Below are positions 9,173-17,418 of a stretch of 63,948 nucleotides of DNA, piece by piece (position 1 is the first letter of the stretch; every line of letters starts with the position of its first letter). Origin of the DNA: Acidobacteriota bacterium (GTDB lineage Bacteria > Acidobacteriota > Terriglobia > Terriglobales > SCQP01); NCBI GenBank assembly GCA_021789895.1, contig JAJYIU010000024.1, positions 1-63,948 on the forward strand, given 5' to 3'. The notes under the pieces were generated by a model, which was given only the letters and a program-made list of their open reading frames with translations, did no database searches and was not told where the DNA came from. A program made the translations under genes and the position numbers.

Positions 9173-10026
9173 GTCTGCTCTCCGGGCGCGGCCGCGTGCG
9201 CGGCCACGCCGGCCAGCAGATCCGCCAGCGCGGCGCCAGGGTCGGCGGCGCGCATGCAGTGCTCGCCGATGAGCGCGGCCTCGTAGCCGGCGGCCTTCAG
9301 GCGCGCCAGCATGGCTGGCGAGCCGATGCCGCTCTCGGCCACGCGCACCACCTCCGGCGGCAGCGCCGCCGCCAGGCGCAGACATAATTCGGGGTCCACC
9401 TGGAAGCTGCGCAGGTCGCGATTGTTGACGCCGACCAGCCGGGCGCCCGCCTGCAAGGCGCGCGCCAGCTCGGCGGCATCGTGTACTTCGACCAGCGCCG
9501 CCAGGCCGGCGGCCGACGCTTCGGCCTGTAGCGCGCGGAGTTGAACGTCGTCGAGCATGGCGGCGATCAGCAAAACCGCATCGGCGCCGGCGGCGGCCGC
9601 TTCCCAGATCTGATAGGCGCTGAAGACGAAATCCTTGCGCAGCAGCGGCAGCGCCACGGTCTGGCGGGCCTGGCGGAGATGCTCCAGGCTGCCCAGAAAA
9701 TAATCTTCTTCGGTCAGGATGGAAAGCGCCGCGGCCCCGGCGCGCGCATAAGCGCCGGCCAGGCGTGGAACGTCATAGTCGTCGCGCAAGCGCCCGCGGG
9801 AAGGCGAAGCGCGCTTCAGTTCGGCTACGATGGCCGGGGCGGCGCCCGGCCGGCGTAGCGCCGCGGCAAAATCGCGCGGCCGGCGGCCCTCGGCCAGCCG
9901 GCGCAATTCGGCTTCGCTGACCACCGCCTGCGCCTGGCGCACCCGTTCGCGCCGGCGCGCCAGAATCTGCCGCAGGAACGCGGCGGGAGATAGCACGCCG
10001 CCGGCGGATGGAGTTGCAGTATTCAT
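9169..10026 (-). CDS. trpC: Indole-3-glycerol-phosphate synthase
   Basis: The enzyme closes the indole ring to give indole-3-glycerol phosphate. The product is 285 residues, starting at the ATG at 10026. Landmarks are IVAELKRASPSRG (catalytic Lys), ALSILTEEDYFLGS, LPLLRKDFVF (second catalytic Lys), AGADAVLLIAA, LVEVHD, GVNNRDL and VAESGIGSP. It is the first gene of the trpC-trpF-trpB-trpA-aroQ-aroF operon, with an ATGA overlap to trpF. The anthranilate genes trpE, trpG and trpD are not in the window. Confidence 0.97.
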   Translation of the reverse strand: MNTATPSAGGVLSPAAFLRQILARRRERVRQAQAVVSEAELRRLAEGRRPRDFAAALRRPGAAPAIVAELKRASPSRGRLRDDYDVPRLAGAYARAGAAALSILTEEDYFLGSLEHLRQARQTVALPLLRKDFVFSAYQIWEAAAAGADAVLLIAAMLDDVQLRALQAEASAAGLAALVEVHDAAELARALQAGARLVGVNNRDLRSFQVDPELCLRLAAALPPEVVRVAESGIGSPAMLARLKAAGYEAALIGEHCMRAADPGAALADLLAGVAAHAAAPGEQT

Positions 10027-10158
10027 GTGCGGCTAAATTAGGTTCTTTTATGGTAAACGGCGCCAATCCCCAGCGCAAAGGGCGGCGGGGATGGAAGGTC
10101 TTTCCGTTACGGCCGGCAGCCGGACATAATGAAAGGATCGGATTGGATTGGAGCGGGC

Positions 10159-11031
10159 ATGAAAATCGCATTTCTGGGTTTGGGAATTATGGGGCGCCCG
10201 ATGGCCGCGCGGCTGGTCGCCGCCGGGCACGAGGTTACGGTCTGGAACCGCACCCCCTCGCGGGCCGATTTGCCGGGTGCTCGCACGGCTGCCACGCCGG
10301 CCCAGGCCGCGGCGGGGGCGGAGGTGGTTTGGGTTTGCGTCAGCGATACCGCCGCAAGCGAGCGCGTGTTTCTGGCCGAAGATGGCGTGCTGGCCGCCGC
10401 GGCTCCGGGCCTGCTGGCGGCCGATTCCTCCACCATTTCACCCCAGGCCAGCCGGCGCATCGCCGCGCGCCTGGCCGAGCGCGGCGCCACTTTGCTCGAT
10501 TGCCCGGTGACCGGCTCGAAGCAGGGCGCCGAGTCCGGCAAGCTGGTATTTATCGCCGGCGGCCCGAAAGAAGCCGTGGCCCGGCTGCAGCCCTTGTTTC
10601 AGGTCATGGGCCAGCGCGTGTTCCATATCGGCGGCAACGGCATGGGCCTGGCTGCGAAACTGGCCATGAATTTGAATATCGCACTCATCTATCAAGGCTT
10701 TTGCGAGGGGCTGGTGCTGGCGGAAAAATCGGGCGTGAGCGCCGGCCAGATGCTCGAAATCATCGGCGCCACCATGCTGCGCTCGGGCGTGATCGAATAT
10801 AAAGCTCCCTTCATTCGCGCCCGCGATTACAGTCCGAATTTTCCCTTGAAGCTGATGTTGAAAGACATACGCCTGATGCTGGAGCATGCCCGCAGCCTCC
10901 AGACCGAACTGCCGGCGTTGCAGACGGTTGCAGGCATTTACGAACAGGCGGTACGCCAGGGACTGGGCGAACAGGATTATGCCGCCACGCTGGGGCTGAT
11001 GGAGCGGCAGTCAGGGCTGGCCGAAGCTTAG
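10159..11031 (+). CDS. NAD(P)-dependent beta-hydroxyacid dehydrogenase (3-hydroxyisobutyrate dehydrogenase / glyoxylate-succinic semialdehyde reductase family)
   Basis: The product is 290 residues. I place the start at the ATG at 10159, which has a GGAGCG ribosome site just upstream and begins directly with the Rossmann strand MKIAFLGLGIMGRPMAARL (GxGxMG). Other family marks are the NRTPSRA cofactor segment, STISP, the substrate loop DCPVTGSKQGAESGKL, and the catalytic Lys in GLAAKLAMN. The family reduces or oxidises short 3-hydroxyacids. NRT after the beta-2 strand suggests NADP preference, as in glyoxylate/succinic-semialdehyde reductases, but the substrate is not determined. It is transcribed divergently from the trp operon. 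Confidence 0.87.
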   Translation: MKIAFLGLGIMGRPMAARLVAAGHEVTVWNRTPSRADLPGARTAATPAQAAAGAEVVWVCVSDTAASERVFLAEDGVLAAAAPGLLAADSSTISPQASRRIAARLAERGATLLDCPVTGSKQGAESGKLVFIAGGPKEAVARLQPLFQVMGQRVFHIGGNGMGLAAKLAMNLNIALIYQGFCEGLVLAEKSGVSAGQMLEIIGATMLRSGVIEYKAPFIRARDYSPNFPLKLMLKDIRLMLEHARSLQTELPALQTVAGIYEQAVRQGLGEQDYAATLGLMERQSGLAEA

Positions 11032-11473
11032 TCCAGATTCTGTATTCTTTCCCGCCGGCTTTTCCCAAATTGCTCACGTCTCCATCGCTGCCGGGAAAGG
11101 GATCGCCCCGGAATTCCGCGGTGCCGTTTTATCCCGGCCGGTGCCGTTTTAAAAACGAAAACGGCACCGGTGGAAGTCATAGATATTAAATAAGTTAATG
11201 TGAATTTTTCCCTGTGGGTGCCGTTTTGCTAAAAAAATTTCAATAAGAGATTTTTCAAATCGTCTCATTTGTCTCTTTTTTCACGCAATAGTCTCGTATC
11301 TTTAACTTTTATATACGGCTTAGCGGGTTTCATTCGGCGCTCAACGTGTCTCTTTTACATTCCGATCAAGCGGCGCGCCACTGCCGCGGGCGTGTATGCA
11401 GCAGGTGGGGCCAACAACCGGGGATGCGGGCTTCATCCGATCTACTGTGTCAGCCAGTCGCCTTCGCCGAGGT
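11032..11473. other. Intergenic stretch before the methyltransferase, AT-richer than its surroundings
   Basis: About 440 bases separate the dehydrogenase stop from the preferred methyltransferase start. The middle part (about 11150-11370) is clearly AT-richer than the flanking DNA and holds the GTGCCGTTTT repeats described separately. Short open frames exist (for example from 11269 and from 11396), but none resembles a known protein. The methyltransferase could start earlier, at the ATG at 11396. Confidence 0.5.
11121..11227. repeat. Four copies of a 10-base motif GTGCCGTTTT, one inverted, forming a 13-bp perfect inverted repeat
   Basis: GTGCCGTTTT occurs at 11121-11130, 11141-11150 and 11218-11227, and as its complement AAAACGGCAC at 11158-11167. 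The second and inverted copies form perfect 13-bp arms (11138-11150 and 11158-11170) around a 7-base loop. The structure lacks a following T-run on the plus strand, so a simple terminator is doubtful. It could be a cluster of operator sites or a small mobile-repeat remnant. The arrangement is read directly from the sequence; its function is unknown. Confidence 0.75.
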
Positions 11474-12301
11474 ATGTGGAGCTGCGCCCGCGCGCTGCCG
11501 CTGTCCATTCGCAAGCCGCTGGCCATCGCGCTCGATCGCTATACCCGCCTGAAAAAACGCCATTGGTACACCACCCGTTTGTTGGAAGATTACGCCCGCC
11601 GGCATCCGGAAAATTTTCAGCGCTTTTTATGGCGCTATCACCTCGGGCGCGCGGCGGAATACGCGCGCGCGCATGGGCTGGATGGCGGGCAATTATCCGC
11701 CAGCCGAATTTTATTCGCTCAAGACCTGGGTACTTTGTTGCAGGCGCACGCGCTGCGCCCGCGAAGCGTGCTAGAAGCCGGCTGTGCGGACGGGAATTTT
11801 TTGCATTACCTGGAAATCGTCCTCGGCCTCGATGATGCGGCCTGGCTGGGGATGGATATAGATGCCCGGGCGCTGGCGCGAGGGGCGCGCCAACTGGCGG
11901 CGGCGGGATCTCGCCTCTGCCTGCGCCAGGGCGATCTATGCCAAATTCCCGATTGTCTGGACGGACAGGCGTTCGATCTGACCATCTGCGCCGGCGTGCT
12001 GCGATTTTTCAATGCCGGCCATGCAGCCGGAGTGGTGGCGATGCTGTTGCGGCACACCCGCCAACTGCTGGCGCTCTCCGGGCCGGCGCACCCGCAATAC
12101 GATAATGCCCGGCTGGCAGATTCCGTACTGGGCGCCGACCACAGTTACCGGCATAATCTCGACGCCCTGGTCGAGCGCGCGGGCGGCCGGGTGCTGCGGC
12201 GGCGCTGGCAGGGCGCCGAGCGCCTCGGCGGCCAATCCATCTACTTCGTGTTCGCGGCGCCAGGCCTCAGCCGCCCAGGCGGCGGCGCACCAACTCGCTA
12301 A
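11474..12301 (+). CDS. Class I SAM-dependent methyltransferase
   Basis: The product is 275 residues if started at the ATG at 11474; an upstream ATG at 11396 would add 26 residues without recognisable sequence. The methyltransferase core begins near residue 98 with motif I VLEAGCADGNFLHYLE, followed by LGMDIDARAL (acidic end of strand 2), QGDLCQIPDCLDGQAFDLTICAGVL and a later GGQSIYFVFAAP strand. The N-terminal 90 residues (RKPLAIALDRYTRLKKRHWY, FQRFLWRYHLGRAAEYA) are helical and may bind the substrate. The target molecule is unknown. Its 3' end overlaps the convergent yqeY by 35 bases. Confidence 0.75.
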   Translation: MWSCARALPLSIRKPLAIALDRYTRLKKRHWYTTRLLEDYARRHPENFQRFLWRYHLGRAAEYARAHGLDGGQLSASRILFAQDLGTLLQAHALRPRSVLEAGCADGNFLHYLEIVLGLDDAAWLGMDIDARALARGARQLAAAGSRLCLRQGDLCQIPDCLDGQAFDLTICAGVLRFFNAGHAAGVVAMLLRHTRQLLALSGPAHPQYDNARLADSVLGADHSYRHNLDALVERAGGRVLRRRWQGAERLGGQSIYFVFAAPGLSRPGGGAPTR

Positions 12302-12719
12302 GCTGCTTGCCATCCACCCGCGCGCCCTGCTGTTGAAAGCGGCTCATGGCGGCTTTCATCACCGCGCCCAACTCGCGCGCGGTCTGGGCCCCGGTTTCGG
12401 CAATCACCGCATCCACCACCGCGGCCATCTCGTCCGGCGAAAGCTGGCGCGGCAGATAGCTTTCCAGAATGACGATTTCGGCTTGTTCCTTGTCGGCTAA
12501 ATCCTGGCGCCCGCCCTGCTGAAACTGCGCAATCGAATCCTGGCGTTGCTTGATCTGCGAGGCCAGCACCTGCTGGGCTTCGGTCTCATCCAGCGCCCGG
12601 CGCTTCTCGATTTCCCGGTTCTTCAACGCGGCTTTCGCCATCCGCAAGGTGGAAAGCCGGAGCTCTTCGCGAGCGCGCATCGCCGCCACCAGGTCTTGTT
12701 GAATGCGTTCGCTCAGCAT
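12267..12719 (-). CDS. GatB/YqeY-domain protein
   Basis: The product is 150 residues from the ATG at 12719 (MLSERIQQDLVAAMRAREEL). It shows the whole YqeY pattern: KNREIEKRRALDE, VLASQIKQRQDSIAQFQQGGRQDLADKEQAEI, ILESYLPRQLSPDE, and the C-terminal domain shared with GatB, GAVMKAAM...GARVDGKQLSELVRRRL. YqeY-like proteins resemble the tRNA-binding tail of the Asp/Glu-tRNA amidotransferase subunit GatB; their exact function is not established. It is encoded convergently with the methyltransferase, sharing 35 bases at the 3' ends. Confidence 0.9.
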   Translation of the reverse strand: MLSERIQQDLVAAMRAREELRLSTLRMAKAALKNREIEKRRALDETEAQQVLASQIKQRQDSIAQFQQGGRQDLADKEQAEIVILESYLPRQLSPDEMAAVVDAVIAETGAQTARELGAVMKAAMSRFQQQGARVDGKQLSELVRRRLGG

Positions 12720-13048
12720 AGCCAGTAGCTCCAGCAAAATTCCACGCCGGTGAAGTTTTATTCTAAAACGGGCCGAAGGCCGGCGCCGCAGGCGCGATGA
12801 AACTTAAAACGGAGACGCCGAATAAAAAAGGTAGCCACACACTCGACCGGTTGGCTACCTTTCCAATGGCTAACAATTTCCCACTGACCGTATGATAGCT
12901 TTTAAGCAATTTACAAACCGAACCATTGATATTGTAAATTACTGATATGAAAGACTTTTCATGGGTTTGCCCGGTGATGGACTGTAAATTTCCATAGAAC
13001 CGCGCGGACTGGAATTCCATTAATTGTAGTCTCGCGGGAAGGGGCGCC
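12720..13048. other. AT-rich spacer between topA and yqeY
   Basis: About 330 bases with no credible protein gene. The half next to topA (about 12863-13010) is distinctly AT-rich for this genome and contains an imperfect hairpin with arms ATTTACAA and TTGTAAAT (about 12909-12946). A strong factor-independent terminator on the minus strand lies at 12823-12862. A 103-codon open frame crosses the region on the minus strand, overlapping the topA end, but it has no family resemblance and atypical composition. Confidence 0.5.
12823..12862 (-). terminator. Factor-independent terminator downstream of topA
   Basis: A perfect 11-bp inverted repeat (AAAGGTAGCCA at 12827-12837 and TGGCTACCTTT at 12852-12862) has a 14-base loop. 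Read on the minus strand it is followed by a T-rich run (TTTTTTATT). It lies about 187 bases past the topA stop, leaving a long 3' untranslated tail or an independent short transcript. Confidence 0.75.
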
Positions 13049-15511
13049 TTAGGCGTTTTTCGGCTCGGCCTCATTTTCCTCGAGCGGGCGTTCGTAGCTG
13101 CAAGCCTCGTTTTCGCAAACCAGCTTGGAGCCGGCCTTGGAGAATTTCCGGATCAGGTACGGAGCTTTGCATTCCGGACACGGTTCCGGCACGGGGCGCT
13201 GCCATTTGCTGAACTTGCACTTGGGATAGCGGTTGCAGCCGTAAAATACTTTGCCGCGGCGCGAGCGTTTTTCAATCAACTCGCCTTCGCCGCATTCCGG
13301 ACACTTCATGCCGATGAAATTCTGCTTGATGTACTTGCATTCCGGATAGCCGCTGCAGGAGGTGAACTCGCCGTAGCGGCCGTGCTTGATGACCAGGTTG
13401 CGGCCGCACTGCGGGCAGGTTTCCGTCAATTGCACGTCCGGCTGTTTCTGCCCGCTGGCGTCCAGCCGGCGCGTGGTCTTGCATTCCGGATAGCCGGTGC
13501 AGGCCAGGAACTGGCCAAAGCGGCCGCGCTTCAACGCCATCGGCCGGCCGCAGTTTTCGCAATATTCATCCTGGTTTTGATCGGTCAGCTCGGCCTGGTC
13601 CAGATCGGGCAGATCCACGGTCAGTTCGCGGGTATTGGTGCACTCCGGATAGCCGCTGCAGCCGAGGAAGGAGCCGTGTTTGCCCCAGCGAATCACCATC
13701 GGCTTGCCGCATTTTTCGCACACCAGCTCGGTCGGGCGCTCCATGCGCTTGATGTCGGTCATGTGGCGCTCGGCGTAGGCGAGGCTGCGCGAAAATTTCT
13801 TGTAGAAATCCTTCAGCGTGTCGGTCCAGCGCTCGCGGCCATCCTCGATCTCGTCCAGTTTTTCCTCCAACTGGGCGGTATAGGCGGTATCGAAGATTTC
13901 CTGAAAGTTTTCCACCAGCAGGTCGTTGACGACAAAGCCCAGCTCGGTGGGAATGAATTTGCCGCCCTGCTTGTTGGCGTAGCCGCGATCCTGGATGGTG
14001 GTCAGGATAGTGGCGTAGGTGGAAGGCCGGCCGATGCCTTTTTCCTCCAATTCCTTCACTAGCGCGGCTTCGGTGTAACGCGGCGGCGGCTCGGTAAAAT
14101 GCTGTTCCGGTTTGAGCTCGAGCAGCTTCAGCGCCTGCCCGGAAGCCAGCGGCGGCAGCTTGTGCTTGAGCGAGTCGTCTTCTTCGTCCTCTTTTTCCTT
14201 GCTCTCTTCGTACACCTTCAGGAAGCCGTCGAATTTGGGCACCGTGCCGGTGACGCGCAGGCGATAGCCCGCGTCGCCGGCAGGATGCGCATCGATTTCC
14301 GCCACGGTCTGGTCGAATACTGCGGCGGGCATCTGTGAAGCGACGAAGCGCTGCCAGATGAGCTTGTAAATCTTGTATTCATCCTCGGCCAGAAACGGTT
14401 TCACCGATTCCGGATCGCGGGCGACGGCGCTGGGGCGGATGGCTTCGTGCGCATCCTGCGCGCCTTTTTTGCTGGGATGGCGGTTCGGCTCGGCGGGCAG
14501 ATAGCCGGCGCCGAAATGGCTTCCCAGATAATCCCGCACCTCGCGCAAGGCTTCATCGGAGATGCGGGTCGAGTCGGTGCGCATATAAGTGATGAGGCCG
14601 ACCAGGCCCTCTTGCCCCAGTTCTTTGCCTTCATAGAGGCGCTGGGCCAGCATCATCGTGCGCTTGACGCTGAAGCGCAGCTTCCGGCCGGCATCCTGCT
14701 GCAGCTTGCTGGTGATAAACGGCGGCGGCGGATTGCGGCGGCGTTCCCGGGTCTCGACCGAGCGCACCTGGTAGTTGGCGCCTTGCAGCGCCGCTTGCAA
14801 CTGTTTGGCCTGGGCCTCATCGCCAATGACGAGCTCGTCTTTTTCCGGAGTGCCGTCGGCCTGCAGCCGGCGGGTCAGGCGGGCATTGAAATACGGCGGC
14901 TTGCCGGCGGAAAGATGGGCGTCCAGGGTCCAGTACTCGCGCTTGACGAAGGCGCGAATTTCACGCTCGCGCTCGACCACCAGGCGCAGCGCCACGGTCT
15001 GCACGCGGCCGGCGGAGATGCCCCGCCGCACGCGATCCCAAAGTAGTGGCGAGATCTGGTAACCCACCAGGCGGTCGAGCACCCGCCGCGCCTGTTGCGC
15101 GTCCACCAGGTTGCGGTCAATCACGCTGGGATGGGCAAAGCCCTGTTCCACGCCGTGCCGGGTGATTTCGTTGAAGCTGACGCGCTGGATTTTGCGCTTG
15201 CCGCCGTCAGCCAGCTCTTCGGCCAGGTGCTGGCAGATCGCCTCGCCTTCCCGATCCGGATCGGCCGCCAGGTAGATCGAATCCGCGCCGCGGGCGGATT
15301 TTTTCAACTGCGCCAGCACCTTCTCTTTGCCCGGAATGACGGTATACGTCGGCTCGAATCCGTGCTCGATATCCACGCCCAGATCGCGTTTGGGCAAATC
15401 TTTGATATGCCCCAGCGATGCGAGCACGTTGAAGCCGGGGCCGAGATATTTGGTGATAGTTTTTGCCTTCGTCGGCGATTCGACAATGACGATGGCTTTC
15501 GTTTTGGGCAT
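13049..15511 (-). CDS. topA: DNA topoisomerase I with five C-terminal zinc-finger repeats
   Basis: The enzyme relaxes negative supercoils by nicking one strand. The product is 820 residues. The TOPRIM domain opens the protein (KAIVIVESPTKAKTI, LAADPDREGEAI), and the catalytic tyrosine is Tyr309 in GLITYMRTDSTRIS. VGYQISPLLW, SAGRVQTVALRLVVERE and GRPSTYATILTTIQDRGY are type IA hallmarks. From about residue 590 there are five Cys4 repeats (CEKCGKPM, CENCGRPM, CPQCGRNL, CPECGEGEL, CPECKAPYL), one or two more than many homologues. The gene stands alone, 228 bases downstream of dprA on the same strand. Confidence 0.97.
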   Translation of the reverse strand: MPKTKAIVIVESPTKAKTITKYLGPGFNVLASLGHIKDLPKRDLGVDIEHGFEPTYTVIPGKEKVLAQLKKSARGADSIYLAADPDREGEAICQHLAEELADGGKRKIQRVSFNEITRHGVEQGFAHPSVIDRNLVDAQQARRVLDRLVGYQISPLLWDRVRRGISAGRVQTVALRLVVEREREIRAFVKREYWTLDAHLSAGKPPYFNARLTRRLQADGTPEKDELVIGDEAQAKQLQAALQGANYQVRSVETRERRRNPPPPFITSKLQQDAGRKLRFSVKRTMMLAQRLYEGKELGQEGLVGLITYMRTDSTRISDEALREVRDYLGSHFGAGYLPAEPNRHPSKKGAQDAHEAIRPSAVARDPESVKPFLAEDEYKIYKLIWQRFVASQMPAAVFDQTVAEIDAHPAGDAGYRLRVTGTVPKFDGFLKVYEESKEKEDEEDDSLKHKLPPLASGQALKLLELKPEQHFTEPPPRYTEAALVKELEEKGIGRPSTYATILTTIQDRGYANKQGGKFIPTELGFVVNDLLVENFQEIFDTAYTAQLEEKLDEIEDGRERWTDTLKDFYKKFSRSLAYAERHMTDIKRMERPTELVCEKCGKPMVIRWGKHGSFLGCSGYPECTNTRELTVDLPDLDQAELTDQNQDEYCENCGRPMALKRGRFGQFLACTGYPECKTTRRLDASGQKQPDVQLTETCPQCGRNLVIKHGRYGEFTSCSGYPECKYIKQNFIGMKCPECGEGELIEKRSRRGKVFYGCNRYPKCKFSKWQRPVPEPCPECKAPYLIRKFSKAGSKLVCENEACSYERPLEENEAEPKNA

Positions 15512-15739
15512 GGCTTCGCTCTACCCTTTTAACCTATACGCCAGTTGGTTTGAATCCCGAAAGGGCCCGGCAATCGGTAGGGCAGTCTTGATGGGAGCGT
15601 AGCATATCTGAGAGGCTCTGTGCGCCGCAGTACTAAATGTCCCTTATTTTTCAGTAGTTTGCGCAAATCGTGAAGAATCCATCCGAAAAGGGCAGTCCGG
15701 CCGTCAGTGGCAGAGTGGTAAACCAGAGCGCGCCGATGT

Positions 15740-16888
15740 TCATTGAGCGCGCACATAAAATTGGCCGGGCAACTGGCGCACCCATCCCGATAGTTCCAGC
15801 TCGAGCAAAAGCGCCAGCAGTTGCGGCGCGTCCATCCCGCCGGGCAGAAGCTGCTGCAACTGCTCCAACTGAGTGGCCTCTTCCAGCCGCAGCACCGATA
15901 AAATGCGGCGGGCGGGCTCGGCCAGGGAAGAGACCGCAGAGTTGGGATTTTCGCTCGCGGCCGCGGCGCCGGGCTTCGGCTGCAGCCGCTGCCGCGCCCA
16001 CGATGGAAGCTCCTCCACCACGTCCGCGGCCGTGCGCACCAGCTTGCCGCCTTCGCGAATCAGGTGATTGGGCAGCCAGGCCTGTTTTTGCGTCACCAGT
16101 CCGGGCACGGCGAAGAGGTCGCGGTTTTGCTCTAACGCCAGCCGCGCGGTAATGCGTGAGCCGCTGTGCTCGCCGCCTTCCACCACCAGCACGCCGAGAC
16201 TCAAGCCGCTGATCAGGCGGTTGCGTATGGGGAAATTCTGCGGGGTTGCGGGAGTGCCCAGAGCAAATTCAGATATCAACACTCCGCCCCGGGCCAGCAT
16301 GGCTTCAGCCAGGGGCGTATGCTCGCGGGGATAAACCAAATCCACGCCGGTTCCCATAACCGCAATCGTCAAGCCGCCGGTCTCCAGACAGGCTTTCTGC
16401 GCCAGAGCATCAATTCCTCGGGCCAATCCGCTGACCACCGCCAGACCTGTTTGCGCCAGCCCGGCGCCCAGGCGTTCCGCCATCAGCCGTCCATAGGGCG
16501 TAGGATGGCGGGTGCCCACTACGGCGACGCTCAACTCGCACAATTTTTCCACTGCGCCGCGGGCATAAAGCACAAAAGGAGGATCGGGAATTTCGGCCAG
16601 CAGCGGCGGGTAATTCCGGTCGCTGCGGGTCAGGATTTCAATCTTTTGGGCCTGGGCCGATTCCCATTCCTTCATTCCGGCCGCGAGCGCGCGGCCATCG
16701 TGTATGAATTGGGCCGCCGGGGCGGTGAGCTGGCACGCTTCCAGTTCCGTCAGGCTGGCCTGGTAGATGGCTTCCACCGTGCCCAACGCTTCCAGCGCGC
16801 GCTCGATACCGCGCGGGCCTAAACCCGGCGTCAGCAGCAAACCCAACCAAAGCGCGCGCGGATCGGCGGCCTGCGGCGACGGATTCAC
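15740..16888 (-). CDS. dprA: DNA-processing protein DprA
   Basis: DprA protects incoming single-stranded DNA and loads RecA during natural transformation. The product is 382 residues. An N-terminal SAM-like helical part (LLLTPGLGPRGIERALEALG) is followed by the Rossmann core VAVVGTRHPTPYG, VVSGLARGIDALAQ, TIAVMGTGVDLVYPREH, GGVLISEFALGTPATPQNFPIRNRLISGLS, VVEGGEHSGSRITARLALEQNRDLFAVPG, and a C-terminal winged-helix domain (about 320-382). It suggests the organism may be transformable, though no other competence gene is in the window. Confidence 0.95.
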   Translation of the reverse strand: MNPSPQAADPRALWLGLLLTPGLGPRGIERALEALGTVEAIYQASLTELEACQLTAPAAQFIHDGRALAAGMKEWESAQAQKIEILTRSDRNYPPLLAEIPDPPFVLYARGAVEKLCELSVAVVGTRHPTPYGRLMAERLGAGLAQTGLAVVSGLARGIDALAQKACLETGGLTIAVMGTGVDLVYPREHTPLAEAMLARGGVLISEFALGTPATPQNFPIRNRLISGLSLGVLVVEGGEHSGSRITARLALEQNRDLFAVPGLVTQKQAWLPNHLIREGGKLVRTAADVVEELPSWARQRLQPKPGAAAASENPNSAVSSLAEPARRILSVLRLEEATQLEQLQQLLPGGMDAPQLLALLLELELSGWVRQLPGQFYVRAQ

Positions 16889-17008
16889 GCGGCGAGACTA
16901 GCAGGAAATACGGGCAGGAACAAGGAACGGCGGGGCCTCGGCGCTGCGGGCCGTCGTTTCCGCGATCGGCGGAAACCGCCCTATGCGCTTCATATTCGGC
17001 GATTTAAG

Positions 17009-17329
17009 CTACTTCTTTTTCTTTTTATTGACGGCTGGCTTGGCGGCCGGTTTGGGCTTGGGCTTGCGTTCCAAATGATGCTCCACCAACTGCAGATAAT
17101 CGCCCACGGTCCGCACCTCTTCCCATTCGGCGTCGCTGAATTCGCGCGCGCCCAATTGCCGCTCCGCCTGCATTAACAACTCGGCAATGTCGATTTCATC
17201 CAGGTTCAAATCATCGCCGAAGGAGACATCGGGCGAGAGCTCGGCCTCTTCGATCGCCATTTCCTCGGCGATCAGATGCAGAATTTTGGCAGTCTGCTCG
17301 GTTTTCGACGCTTCAGATTTGTTCGCCAC
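17009..17329 (-). CDS. Acyl-carrier-protein-like protein lacking the phosphopantetheine serine
   Basis: The product is 106 residues. Residues 11-88 align without gaps of consequence to acyl carrier protein: SFGDDLNLDEIDIAELLM corresponds to SFVEDLGADSLDTVELVM of E. coli ACP, so the Asp-Ser-Leu attachment motif is Asp-Glu-Ile (Glu45). The codon is GAA, two or more changes from any serine codon. The fold pattern and acidic helix 2 are kept, but 4'-phosphopantetheine cannot be attached there. A Lys/Pro-rich tail (KPKPKPAAKPAVNKKKKK) is added. It may be a structural or regulatory ACP relative. It sits between dprA and prmC on the same strand. Confidence 0.7.
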   Translation of the reverse strand: MANKSEASKTEQTAKILHLIAEEMAIEEAELSPDVSFGDDLNLDEIDIAELLMQAERQLGAREFSDAEWEEVRTVGDYLQLVEHHLERKPKPKPAAKPAVNKKKKK

Positions 17330-17418
17330 AGTACCACCTGAATGTGCAGTCCATAAAACAGGCTAACATTGCCGCGAAAACTGCGCTTGAACTCCGCGGC
17401 CGGGTCGGGCCGCTGCTG

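Noticed and set aside
11269-11835. 188-codon plus-strand frame overlapping the methyltransferase start
   Set aside because: It lies out of frame with the clear methyltransferase motifs and has no conserved features.
12763-13074. 103-codon open frame on the minus strand after topA
   Set aside because: It overlaps the topA end, runs through a terminator hairpin and resembles no protein family.
15512-15739. tRNA-like fragments (GGTTTGAATCCC and AGTGGCAGAGTGGT) between topA and dprA
   Set aside because: No cloverleaf forms: the T-stem does not pair and no acceptor stem or anticodon arm can be drawn.
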